NCBI GenBank assembly: GCA_002862585.1
Contig: PKDP01000157.1
Span: 1-8,333 of the forward strand
Length of the DNA stretch: 8,333 nt
Reading direction: 5' to 3'
Origin: Flavobacteriales bacterium
Lineage (GTDB): Bacteria > Bacteroidota > Bacteroidia > Flavobacteriales > UBA7312
How positions within the stretch are numbered: position 1 is the first letter of the stretch; the number at the start of each line of letters is the position of its first letter. Positions 1 to 6,811 of the stretch are shown here, piece after piece. A program made the translations under genes and the position numbers. The notes below the pieces were generated by a model. The model was not told the origin of the DNA, searched no databases, and saw only the letters and a program-made list of their open reading frames with translations.

Positions 1-1
1 A

Positions 2-220
2 AGAGATATCTTCAACATTAGCTTTAGTACTAAGACATCACAGACGGTGAATGTACAGGTGGTTAACCTATTGGGAGAAGAGGTTTACACTGAAGAGTTG
101 GTAGACTTTGAAGGATATCACCAGACGCTTGTAGACATGAATGGCAAACCAAAAGGCGTGTATTTCTTAGAAATCACCACACTAAACGGAAGCATCAACA
201 AAAAGATAGTGCTTCAATAA
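2..220 (+). CDS. C-terminal end of a type IX secretion system cargo protein (type A sorting domain), 5' truncated
   Basis: Only the last 72 codons are present; the frame is open to the left edge and ends at TAA 218-220. The fragment is a typical Bacteroidota type A T9SS C-terminal domain (Por secretion tail): a beta-sandwich with VNLLGEEVY early on, the conserved glycine-tyrosine strand KGVYFLEI, and a terminal basic-hydrophobic strand KKIVLQ at the very end. In this family the tail directs passage across the outer membrane through the T9SS and is normally removed or exchanged for surface anchoring. The functional part of the protein lies outside the window, so its activity is unknown. A terminator follows 21 nt downstream, so this gene is probably not co-transcribed with the operon to the right. 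Confidence in the tail is high; nothing can be said about the cargo. Confidence 0.9.
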   Translation, partial: RDIFNISFSTKTSQTVNVQVVNLLGEEVYTEELVDFEGYHQTLVDMNGKPKGVYFLEITTLNGSINKKIVLQ

Positions 221-241
221 GATTTAGATTTGACTTTTTAT

Positions 242-272
242 AAGCCCAAGCACTTAGCTTGGGCTTTTATTT
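242..272 (+). terminator. Rho-independent terminator after the T9SS cargo gene
   Basis: A perfect 10-bp stem is formed by AAGCCCAAGC (242-251) and GCTTGGGCTT (257-266), with a 5-nt loop (252-256). A T-rich run (TTTTATTTT, 264-272 region) follows. It sits just after the stop codon of the upstream gene and before the promoter of the next operon, which is the expected place for an intrinsic terminator separating the two units. Confidence 0.88.
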
Positions 273-286
273 TAACGATATTTGGT

Positions 287-294
287 TATCTTTG
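287..294 (+). promoter_or_regulatory. Putative Bacteroidota -7 promoter element for the six-gene operon
   Basis: TATCTTTG matches the Bacteroidota primary sigma -7 consensus TAnnTTTG. Transcription would start around position 300, leaving a leader of roughly 20-25 nt before the GTG start at 324. The -33 element (TTG/TTTG) is not convincing: the expected region falls in the T-rich tract of the preceding terminator, and the nearest TTG (259-261) is too far upstream. No operator-like inverted repeat was seen between 273 and 323, so regulation of the operon is not evident from this stretch. Confidence 0.5.
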
Positions 295-323
295 TGTAAA
301 CTTTACAATAAGCTCATTTTTTA

Positions 324-2198
324 GTGCTCAAAAAAACAGCCTTACTATTTAGTGTTCTATTATTTTCCACAGCCGTTTATTCTCAAACGTTTGTTGAAAG
401 CAAGCCTGATGTATTTAAAAAATTAAGTATTTCAGGATCGTATAGATTTTTCCTTCAACACAGGCAATTTATTAATCCATACATCAATGGGCTAAATAGT
501 TTAGATACCAATCGCCTTGTCAAAAAATCTATATTAATCGGGGATGCTACACAACTCCCTGAGTTAACTTTATATATAAGTGCTAATCCTGGTAAAAATG
601 TATCTTTTGGTACAGACTTAACATTCTGGAACCAGCAAACTGGACAGTTTGACTATTTCAGAGGGATGAATTTAGGTGTCAATTTATATGGCTCATTCAA
701 GACTCCTATTGGAAATTATAATATTAAAACTGGTGGAATTCATTGGTTAAGGTTAAGTCGATTTACAATGAAAGCCGCAGAAGGCTTCAATAGATATACC
801 CTTTTCGACAGAAACCCTTGGGATCCTCAGTATGCTAAATTTAGTCAACGATATTCGGATTACTACGCTAGAGGAAGTGTACAACAAGACGTTCGTTGGG
901 GTAACAAAGCCTTTCAAGGGTTTGCCTTAGATGGCGGAGAATTGCCCTATGGTTTGAATTTTACATTCTTGTATGGTAAAGCAGAGTCAAGCGGCACGCA
1001 ATTAAATCCTATTGACAACAATACCTATCAACAGTCTCCACAGTTTTTAAATACTCAATTTTATTCTTCACTTCTACCTTCTTACATTCTTGGTGGACGC
1101 TTAATAAAAGCATTAGATAAAGGCGATATTAGTTTCAATACTATAAGTGGTTATGCCTATTTAGATTCTACTGGAACGGATATGAATAACTATGAGTTAC
1201 ACTCTTTAGATTATTTGTATAAATCTAAAAATCTTGTTTTTGTTGGTGAATTGGGATTATCAAAATTCAACGATTTAGATTATGATATTGCCTTAGCTAC
1301 CAAGTTTAAAACGACTAAGGAACTAACCTATTTACCTCTTGATGTTGAATACTTTTACATAGGAAAGAATGTTTACAACAATAGTTCTGAAATATTAAAT
1401 ACTTCTATTGAAGATTCACAACCTACTGACCCTACACAGGGTGGAGTATTGTCACAAAATGGAAGTGCAATGATGGGTGTTGGGAGTTTAGCAAATAACC
1501 GAACAGGACTTTCTATAAATACAGAGTTCAAAATCAAAAAATTGAAAGTTAATTTTGGTCAGACGGTTTCTAAAGAGTTAGAACGTATCACATCAAAACT
1601 AACTTACGGCCGCAAGGTAAATTCGCTTACGTTTTCAGAATTTTACAGATGGGAATACCCATCATTAGTTGGTCCATACAGCCGTATAAGTAAAGTCTTT
1701 AGAGGGATTTATGAAACAGTAGAACTTGATAATGTTCGTCAAGGTCAAATCATTGAGGATAAGTTTTTCAATAGTGTTGAACTTCAAGCTAAGTATGAGT
1801 ATAGATTTAAAAAAAATAATTCCTATTGCTTTTATTTAGCCTCATTTAATTCTGCACAACCAAAGTTTTCTCCTTTCGTAGTATTAAATGAAGAGGCTTA
1901 TATACGCCATTATGTTCATGAGTTTGAAAATTATCTATCCATGAATTCAAGAACTATTTTAACAACCTATTTAGGGGTCGAAAGGGTTATTGGAAATTAT
2001 CAAACAGATATTAATGATCTAACATTTATGCCACGATTTCAAACCACTTTAGGTTTAGGTTTAGGTGTTGATTACAGTTTATCAAAAAATACAGCACTGT
2101 ATTTGCGTCATCGTTATTTTTCTTTTGAAGACAGAAATTTTGTCTTAGATAATAACAATGGTCACGAAACAACGCTAGAAATAAAAGTTACTTTTTAA
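324..2198 (+). CDS. Outer-membrane beta-barrel protein of unrecognised family (barrel A)
   Basis: The 624-aa product starts with a signal peptide (Lys3-Lys4, then a hydrophobic core) with a likely cleavage after Ser20, giving a mature N-terminal Gln21. The rest has no cytoplasmic or catalytic motif I recognise. It alternates polar and hydrophobic residues, is rich in Tyr/Phe/Asn/Gly, and ends in a beta-strand with terminal Phe (LEIKVTF), all typical of outer-membrane barrels. Marked segments are GGIHWLRLSRF (137-147), FDRNPWDP (161-168), RWGNKAFQG (191-199) and a Gly/Ser/Asn-rich stretch at about 370-395, probably a loop. The start is GTG: an in-frame stop at 309-311 leaves no ATG upstream, and GTG gives a complete signal peptide. 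It is the first gene of the operon, 11 nt before a second barrel. A porin-like or polysaccharide-export role is inferred from context only. Confidence 0.85.
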   Translation: MLKKTALLFSVLLFSTAVYSQTFVESKPDVFKKLSISGSYRFFLQHRQFINPYINGLNSLDTNRLVKKSILIGDATQLPELTLYISANPGKNVSFGTDLTFWNQQTGQFDYFRGMNLGVNLYGSFKTPIGNYNIKTGGIHWLRLSRFTMKAAEGFNRYTLFDRNPWDPQYAKFSQRYSDYYARGSVQQDVRWGNKAFQGFALDGGELPYGLNFTFLYGKAESSGTQLNPIDNNTYQQSPQFLNTQFYSSLLPSYILGGRLIKALDKGDISFNTISGYAYLDSTGTDMNNYELHSLDYLYKSKNLVFVGELGLSKFNDLDYDIALATKFKTTKELTYLPLDVEYFYIGKNVYNNSSEILNTSIEDSQPTDPTQGGVLSQNGSAMMGVGSLANNRTGLSINTEFKIKKLKVNFGQTVSKELERITSKLTYGRKVNSLTFSEFYRWEYPSLVGPYSRISKVFRGIYETVELDNVRQGQIIEDKFFNSVELQAKYEYRFKKNNSYCFYLASFNSAQPKFSPFVVLNEEAYIRHYVHEFENYLSMNSRTILTTYLGVERVIGNYQTDINDLTFMPRFQTTLGLGLGVDYSLSKNTALYLRHRYFSFEDRNFVLDNNNGHETTLEIKVTF

Positions 2199-2209
2199 AA
2201 ACATAAAAT

Positions 2210-3880
2210 ATGAGGTTAATCGGTATTTGTTTTTGTGTACTCATCGCCATTAATTTGGAGGCACAAGAGAGAGTAAAAAAAGTGGAGTTTTATGGTATCG
2301 CTAAAACAAATGTTTTGCATCAATCCTATGATGTTGAAGGCGATACTACTAATATTTCCAAAGCTAACTACGGACATTCACTAATTGATTTAGGGATCTT
2401 ACTAAGACCAACGACTAGCACTGAAGTAGCAGTAGAGCTTCGAATAAGAAATGAGCTAGGTGGTTTTTGGGGGAGTTCTGTAACTTACGGCATAAGACGA
2501 TTAACATTAAAGGGAGTAGTCAATGATGCTATTCGTTACAAAATAGGTGATCTCGATTTAGAAATGACGCCTTATACTCTTTATAATAGCGGCTATCAAG
2601 ATTTAGTAAATGAAGCTACAGTATTTCAGATGGCACGTGAGATTATCGACTATGAATATTATTTTACCGGCAATGCTTGGAGACAACAAGGTATTCAGTC
2701 GGATTTCGGTTTTGAGTTAAATAACAACACATTTAAATCATTAGATGTTAATGTTTTTAGTACGAGAAACAGAACGCCAGATTTTAATTCAGCATCACCT
2801 GAACGCCTATTTACGGGTGGACAGTTGGCATTGAATACGACCTATGGTCAATTAAAGTTCCACTCGGCAAATCTTCATGATTTAAAGAATACTGTAAATG
2901 ACATCATGCTGTATCAAAATTCGGTAAACTCTCTATCAGCGAGGGTTCAGCTTCCAGACATACCAAAATTTACTTTAGATTATGAAGGGGGAATTTCTAA
3001 AGCAAACTACGATGATTTAGTGGCTGATGAACAGATTACTATCAATGATTATTATTGGAACTTAGGCTTAAGCTATGCATCAAGCGATAAACTTAAAATT
3101 AGAATAAACGCCATAAATACAGGGCCACAATTTCGTTCGCCAGCGGCTCAAACGGTACGTTTAGGATATTCCTCTAGCAGTAATATTTTCCCAACTATTG
3201 GCAATGATTTGTCGATTAGAAAAATGGGTTTATTAGACTATTTATATAATGATGTAAAGTATAACAGAACATTTGATGATAGACTAGATTTATACAACCC
3301 AGCATTTAGTAATGTCTTGCCTTATGGTTTAGCCACACCTAATAGAAAAGGATTTAGCCTTAGTTTAGAGGAATACAAAATTGAAGACAAACTAGAATTA
3401 TCTTCACATGTTCATGTAGTTTCAGAGATAGTAGGTTCAGGAACAACTAATCTAAAATCTTTTTTCAAGGCTACAGCCAAAGCGAATTACCACTACAAAA
3501 AATGGTCAGTAAATGCAGGTCTAACCCATGAAAGCACAACAAGAGATGGCGATTCTTTTGAAGCTATTGACCTGAGTATAATGTTATTCGATTTTGGTTT
3601 AGACTTTAATATTTCAGAAAACATAGCCTTATTATTGGGCTCCAAATACCATACAGCTAATGGAAATGAATTAGTAGCTATTTACGATAATTATAATAAC
3701 CCTTTACTATTTGAGCCTGTGAGTTTCAATGACAACAAACAAATGTTGAATTCATTGGGTTTTATGGTTGAGTTTAACGAACGCTCTACCCTTACAGCAT
3801 CAGCGAGTACATTTTCTCAAGTTGATGAACGCGACTATAAACTCAACCAATTTCAAATATTGTACAGACTAAATTTTTAA
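2210..3880 (+). CDS. Second outer-membrane beta-barrel protein, possible divergent paralogue of the preceding one (barrel B)
   Basis: The 556-aa product has a short signal peptide (Arg2, hydrophobic core, cleavage after LEA at residue 18, mature Gln19). It then has a long series of amphipathic beta-strand candidates and ends in YRLNF, the terminal aromatic expected of an outer-membrane barrel. No enzyme motif, plug domain or TonB box is visible, and at this length it is too short for a SusC-type transporter. Several segments resemble barrel A in the same order: a YKIGDLDLEM strand near residue 110, GNAWRQQG at 154-161, LDYLYNDVKYN near 352 and NRKGFSL at 378-384. The upstream gap is an A-rich 11 nt (AAACATAAAAT) with no Shine-Dalgarno, and the next gene begins 3 nt after the stop. 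Its role is unknown; it may form a heteromeric or functional pair with barrel A at the outer membrane. Confidence 0.85.
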   Translation: MRLIGICFCVLIAINLEAQERVKKVEFYGIAKTNVLHQSYDVEGDTTNISKANYGHSLIDLGILLRPTTSTEVAVELRIRNELGGFWGSSVTYGIRRLTLKGVVNDAIRYKIGDLDLEMTPYTLYNSGYQDLVNEATVFQMAREIIDYEYYFTGNAWRQQGIQSDFGFELNNNTFKSLDVNVFSTRNRTPDFNSASPERLFTGGQLALNTTYGQLKFHSANLHDLKNTVNDIMLYQNSVNSLSARVQLPDIPKFTLDYEGGISKANYDDLVADEQITINDYYWNLGLSYASSDKLKIRINAINTGPQFRSPAAQTVRLGYSSSSNIFPTIGNDLSIRKMGLLDYLYNDVKYNRTFDDRLDLYNPAFSNVLPYGLATPNRKGFSLSLEEYKIEDKLELSSHVHVVSEIVGSGTTNLKSFFKATAKANYHYKKWSVNAGLTHESTTRDGDSFEAIDLSIMLFDFGLDFNISENIALLLGSKYHTANGNELVAIYDNYNNPLLFEPVSFNDNKQMLNSLGFMVEFNERSTLTASASTFSQVDERDYKLNQFQILYRLNF

Positions 3881-3883
3881 GAT

Positions 3884-4888
3884 ATGAGAAATATAATTTA
3901 CATATTTATAGCTGTTGTTTTTCTTTCATGCAACAGAGAAAAGCCTGACTTTTTAGGCGGCAGTCTAAACGATCAGTTTGGCGAATTACTTGTTTTAGAT
4001 TCATTAACATCTAGCACATCGGATTTCAATTTTTCAATTGTATCGCCACGATTTTTTGAGGCACAATGGTCAAAAAACTTGAACTGGCAATTAGATGTAG
4101 TTGGTGTTCAAAGTGGAGCAACCAAGAGTTTTACAGGTTTTTCCAGTAAACTAGATATTGATAACACCTCTTGGAATGGCAGTGCCAATGATTTCCCCTC
4201 TTTTCTAACAGAAAGCTGTGTGGCGACACTCGTTTTATCCGACAATATTAATACCATCACAATGTCAACTGTTGTAAGTATTACAGAACTAAAGCCACTA
4301 CAAGACAACCTTATGTTAGTGGCAGACTTTGAGGAAGGAATGCCGGTAAACACTATCAAATTTGTTCAGCAAGGTGAGTCAATGACATTCAATATTGAAT
4401 CAGGACAAGCCGCTAACGGAACAAGTTACTATGCCATGGGTGGCATTGTCAATTGGGATTACTACTTAGGAAGTATAAAAGTTCCTGTTGAAACGGAAGA
4501 GTACATCAATGTATCTCCATTATTATTGTATTTTAATATGGCTTTAATAGGTGGTGTTCTTGGTGAAGTGCCAGCAAATCAGTTCATGAAAATATACTTG
4601 AGAGAGGACGATGGGGAAAGGTATTCTTATGAAATAAACCCAGTGAACTGGGATACGTGGAGGTTAGTATCTATTCCTTATTCGGAATTTGTATTGGAAT
4701 CAGATCCTGCCAATAACACTAAAGACCCAGGTACAATAAACCAAATAGAAATAATGAGCTTGTCATGCCCATCAGGACCCGGAACCATTGTAGGGGGAGG
4801 AACAGCATGTCCTGAAAATATGGGATTACAAGTTAAAACAGATATTGATTTTATAGCATTTTCAACGAATGAAAGTTATCAACCTTAA
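3884..4888 (+). CDS. Surface or periplasmic lipoprotein with a C-terminal carbohydrate-binding-like beta-sandwich
   Basis: The 334-aa product has a lipoprotein signal peptide with the lipobox FLSC and lipidated Cys16. Residues about 37-136 form a beta-rich domain, possibly Ig/PKD-like. Residues about 143-330 start with the strand VADFEEG and continue through MKIYLREDDGERYSYEINP, WDTWRLVSIPYSEF and a closing TDIDFIAF strand. This order (DFE opening, W-x-x-v-x-i-P-y-s-x-F, then a final D-I-D-x-I strand) is characteristic of galactose-binding-like jelly-roll modules such as CBM11/CIA30-type domains. Exposed aromatics (Trp190, Trp246, Trp249) could contact sugar rings. It sits between barrel genes and a second lipoprotein, in the position where SusD or surface glycan-binding proteins occur in other loci, but I see no SusD-like helical repeat fold. 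Glycan binding is inferred, and the ligand is unknown. Confidence 0.8.
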   Translation: MRNIIYIFIAVVFLSCNREKPDFLGGSLNDQFGELLVLDSLTSSTSDFNFSIVSPRFFEAQWSKNLNWQLDVVGVQSGATKSFTGFSSKLDIDNTSWNGSANDFPSFLTESCVATLVLSDNINTITMSTVVSITELKPLQDNLMLVADFEEGMPVNTIKFVQQGESMTFNIESGQAANGTSYYAMGGIVNWDYYLGSIKVPVETEEYINVSPLLLYFNMALIGGVLGEVPANQFMKIYLREDDGERYSYEINPVNWDTWRLVSIPYSEFVLESDPANNTKDPGTINQIEIMSLSCPSGPGTIVGGGTACPENMGLQVKTDIDFIAFSTNESYQP

Positions 4889-5981
4889 TATTTTATTTGC
4901 ACTATTATTCTTGACTGCTTGCGTAGAGTTTAAGCCCATTGCCGTCTATGATATAGAGCCAGAAGTGGACAATTCTCAGCAAGAAAAAGTCTTTTTTGAT
5001 GAGTCTTTAGGCTTATTATGGCTAGACCTCAAAACGTGTGCCGAATTTAAAATAGTTAAAGAAGACAACAGTAATGTTATTCTGTTAGATTGGAATAAAC
5101 AAGGGTGTGATTGGGTAGGATTTGGTAACAGTTGGTCAAGCTTTATTGCCGATGATATCAGCGAAAACCTTGATAGTACAGCCATATCGTTTAGAGTAAA
5201 AGCGGTAGAAACAGAGCAAAAGTCAATTCCTTTTGTGATTGGACTTGAAGATTACGGTGGAGGAAATAGTTATGTATTTTCAGATTTTAAATCCTTTGCA
5301 AATAGGCTAAGTATTAACAAAGATGAATGGACGACTATTAATATTCCACTTTCTAATTATAACTTTAGTTATAATGGAGTAGACCCGACAAACATCAAGC
5401 AAATGATTATACAGCTTGAAGGTGCAGGAAAGGTATATTTGGATGACATTAAGCTTATTCCGTTTACACCACAACAATATAATCAAATGCTTGCGGACGT
5501 TGAGGGGATGAAGCCAAAAGGAAATCCGAATCAAAATATTTATCCATCAAACTTTCAAGAGTTAGCATGGAACATTGGGGTAAACGATTGCAATGAATTA
5601 TCCGAGAAAGACAACCAAATACATTGGAAATGGAACGCTTGTGATTTTTTCAATAGATGGGGCTTTAACTGGAACAATTGGTATGCATTCAACCTAAGAG
5701 GAATAGAAGATAAGACCGCATTACAGCTTAAACTGTCTGCTGACTACTCTCCGTTTTCTGTTTTGTTAGAAGATTATACTGGCAAATCGTCAGAGGTTGA
5801 AGCTAAAAACTACAACCCACAAATAATAGGAGATTCTGTTTCGGTATTAAATATTCCTTTAGTGGATTTCGATTTGTCAAAAAAAGAATTTGCATTGGAT
5901 AGAATGAAACAGTTTCAACTTATAGGAGGAGCTGAAGGAGGCGAAATGGTCATTTATGAAATGAAGTTAGTAAAACGATGA
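4869..5981 (+). CDS. Lipoprotein with two tandem Cys/Trp-rich beta-sandwich modules, putative glycan-binding protein
   Basis: The 370-aa product carries a lipoprotein signal peptide ending in LTAC (lipidated Cys18). Two homologous modules follow, at about residues 45-198 and 228-369, each resembling a CBM11/CIA30-like jelly roll. They share in order a first Cys (Cys57; Cys241), a Trp-Asn followed by Cys-Asp (W75/C80; W255/C258), a W-G-F-x-N-x-W aromatic cluster (82-89; 264-271), LEDY (126-129; 300-303), NIPL (158-161; 328-331) and a closing strand (VYLDDIKLI; VIYEMKLV). The paired cysteines suggest a disulfide in each module. The ATG at 4869 lies inside the end of the previous gene (20-nt overlap) and is supported by the intact signal peptide directly after it, so translation is probably coupled. 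No catalytic signature was found; surface glycan binding next to the GH16 is the likely role. Confidence 0.82.
   Translation: MKVINLNILFALLFLTACVEFKPIAVYDIEPEVDNSQQEKVFFDESLGLLWLDLKTCAEFKIVKEDNSNVILLDWNKQGCDWVGFGNSWSSFIADDISENLDSTAISFRVKAVETEQKSIPFVIGLEDYGGGNSYVFSDFKSFANRLSINKDEWTTINIPLSNYNFSYNGVDPTNIKQMIIQLEGAGKVYLDDIKLIPFTPQQYNQMLADVEGMKPKGNPNQNIYPSNFQELAWNIGVNDCNELSEKDNQIHWKWNACDFFNRWGFNWNNWYAFNLRGIEDKTALQLKLSADYSPFSVLLEDYTGKSSEVEAKNYNPQIIGDSVSVLNIPLVDFDLSKKEFALDRMKQFQLIGGAEGGEMVIYEMKLVKR
5001..5975 (+). repeat. Protein-level tandem duplication of a beta-sandwich module within the 370-aa lipoprotein
   Basis: The two halves of the lipoprotein gene (about 5001-5462 and 5550-5975) encode modules that align by shared landmarks: a Cys pair, the W-G-F-x-N-x-W cluster, LEDY, NIPL and a terminal beta-strand. 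The linker between them is about 30 residues. The duplication is diverged and not obvious at the DNA level, so it is old rather than a recent slip or assembly artefact. Confidence 0.7.
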
Positions 5982-6811
5982 GGTATTTAATTTATATAAT
6001 TTTCCCGCTTATATTTTGGTCGTGTGAGCAAACAGTTTACGACAATCCAGACTATCAATTGGTGTTTTCGGAAGAATTTAGAGGAGAGTCTATAGATGAG
6101 TCTGTCTGGAATTTTGAAATTGGCACAGGCTGTCAGTATGGTGCAAACCTAGACGGTTGGGGTAATTTTGAAAACCAATATTATCTTTCAGAAAACGCTT
6201 CCATAGTTGATAACGAATATTTGCAAATAGAAGCCAAGGAAGACACCGTTTACTTTACTCATTGTAATGGCAGCTTTCAGACAAGAGAATACACTTCAGC
6301 AAGGCTGAACACAAAAAATAAATTCGACTTTATATACGGTAAGATAGAAGCCTCAATTAAAACCGATTTGCGACAAGGCATTTGGCACGCTTTTTGGATG
6401 TTGCCCTCTTTTCCAACGGTATCATGGCCTTACTCTGGCGAGCTGGATATACTCGAGCTATCGTACAGAGATCAAAATGTGTTTTATGCAGGGACGCTTC
6501 ACCATTCTGGAGCACCCATTGGAGAATCTTATGATTACTCGAACAACACCTCCTATTTTGATGACTTTCATTTGTATACATTAGAGTGGGACAGAGCATC
6601 AATAAAGTGGTATGTCGATGATGTATTAGTAAACACTATTACACGATCAAGCAATGCAACTCTCGATAATAATTGGCCTTTCGATAAGGAATTTCATTTG
6701 ATTTTGAATTCTGCTGTTGGTGGAACGCTTGGGGGTTCTCCCAGCTTTGACGGTCAGCCTCAGTACATGATGGTTGATTATGTAAAAGTATATCAAAAAA
6801 TTATAGACTAA
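5978..6811 (+). CDS. GH16 family lipoprotein, laminarinase-like endo-beta-glucanase
   Basis: The 277-aa product has a lipoprotein signal peptide (IFWSC, Cys16) followed by one complete GH16 domain from about residue 27 to the end. The GH16 active-site strand reads GELDILE at 154-160: Glu155 is the expected nucleophile, Asp157 the assisting residue and Glu160 the acid/base. The extra residue in E-x-D-x-x-E is the beta-bulge form typical of laminarinase-type GH16. Other family landmarks are GWGNFENQYY (60-69), FIYGKIEASIK (118-128), WHAFWMLP (136-143), FHLILNSAVGG (239-249) and VDYVKVYQ at the C-terminus. Enzymes of this type usually cut beta-1,3 or mixed beta-1,3/1,4 glucans, though GH16 also covers agarases and carrageenases, so the substrate is a probable beta-glucan rather than proven. 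The gene overlaps the previous stop by ATGA and the next start by one base. The protein is probably anchored in the outer membrane. Confidence 0.93.
   Translation: MRYLIYIIFPLIFWSCEQTVYDNPDYQLVFSEEFRGESIDESVWNFEIGTGCQYGANLDGWGNFENQYYLSENASIVDNEYLQIEAKEDTVYFTHCNGSFQTREYTSARLNTKNKFDFIYGKIEASIKTDLRQGIWHAFWMLPSFPTVSWPYSGELDILELSYRDQNVFYAGTLHHSGAPIGESYDYSNNTSYFDDFHLYTLEWDRASIKWYVDDVLVNTITRSSNATLDNNWPFDKEFHLILNSAVGGTLGGSPSFDGQPQYMMVDYVKVYQKIID

Noticed and set aside
324..3880. One of the barrels might be a SusC/TonB-dependent transporter.
   Set aside because: They are 624 and 556 aa, with no plug domain, carboxypeptidase-like N-terminal domain or TonB box; SusC proteins are about 1000 aa.
4108..4359. 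Antisense open frame of 83 codons, and similar minus-strand frames at 4976-5185, 5307-5534, 6357-6602, 7414-7620 and 7551-7754.
   Set aside because: They lie fully inside convincing genes on the other strand, show no family motif or export signal and look like chance frames.
4869..4888. The 20-nt overlap between the two lipoprotein genes could mark a frameshift splitting one longer gene.
   Set aside because: The second frame begins with its own complete lipoprotein signal peptide (LTAC lipobox) right after the ATG, and the first protein ends with a complete beta-sandwich strand, so these are two genes.
5925..5950. AGGAGG-like purine tracts just before an ATG within the second lipoprotein gene resemble a Shine-Dalgarno and an internal start.
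   Set aside because: The tract encodes Gly-Gly-Ala-Glu-Gly-Gly in the last strand region of the module, and the ATG is in frame only 12 codons before the stop.
3884..5981. One of the two lipoproteins might be a SusD homologue.
   Set aside because: Both are shorter than typical SusD proteins and are beta-rich throughout, with no helical TPR-like pattern.
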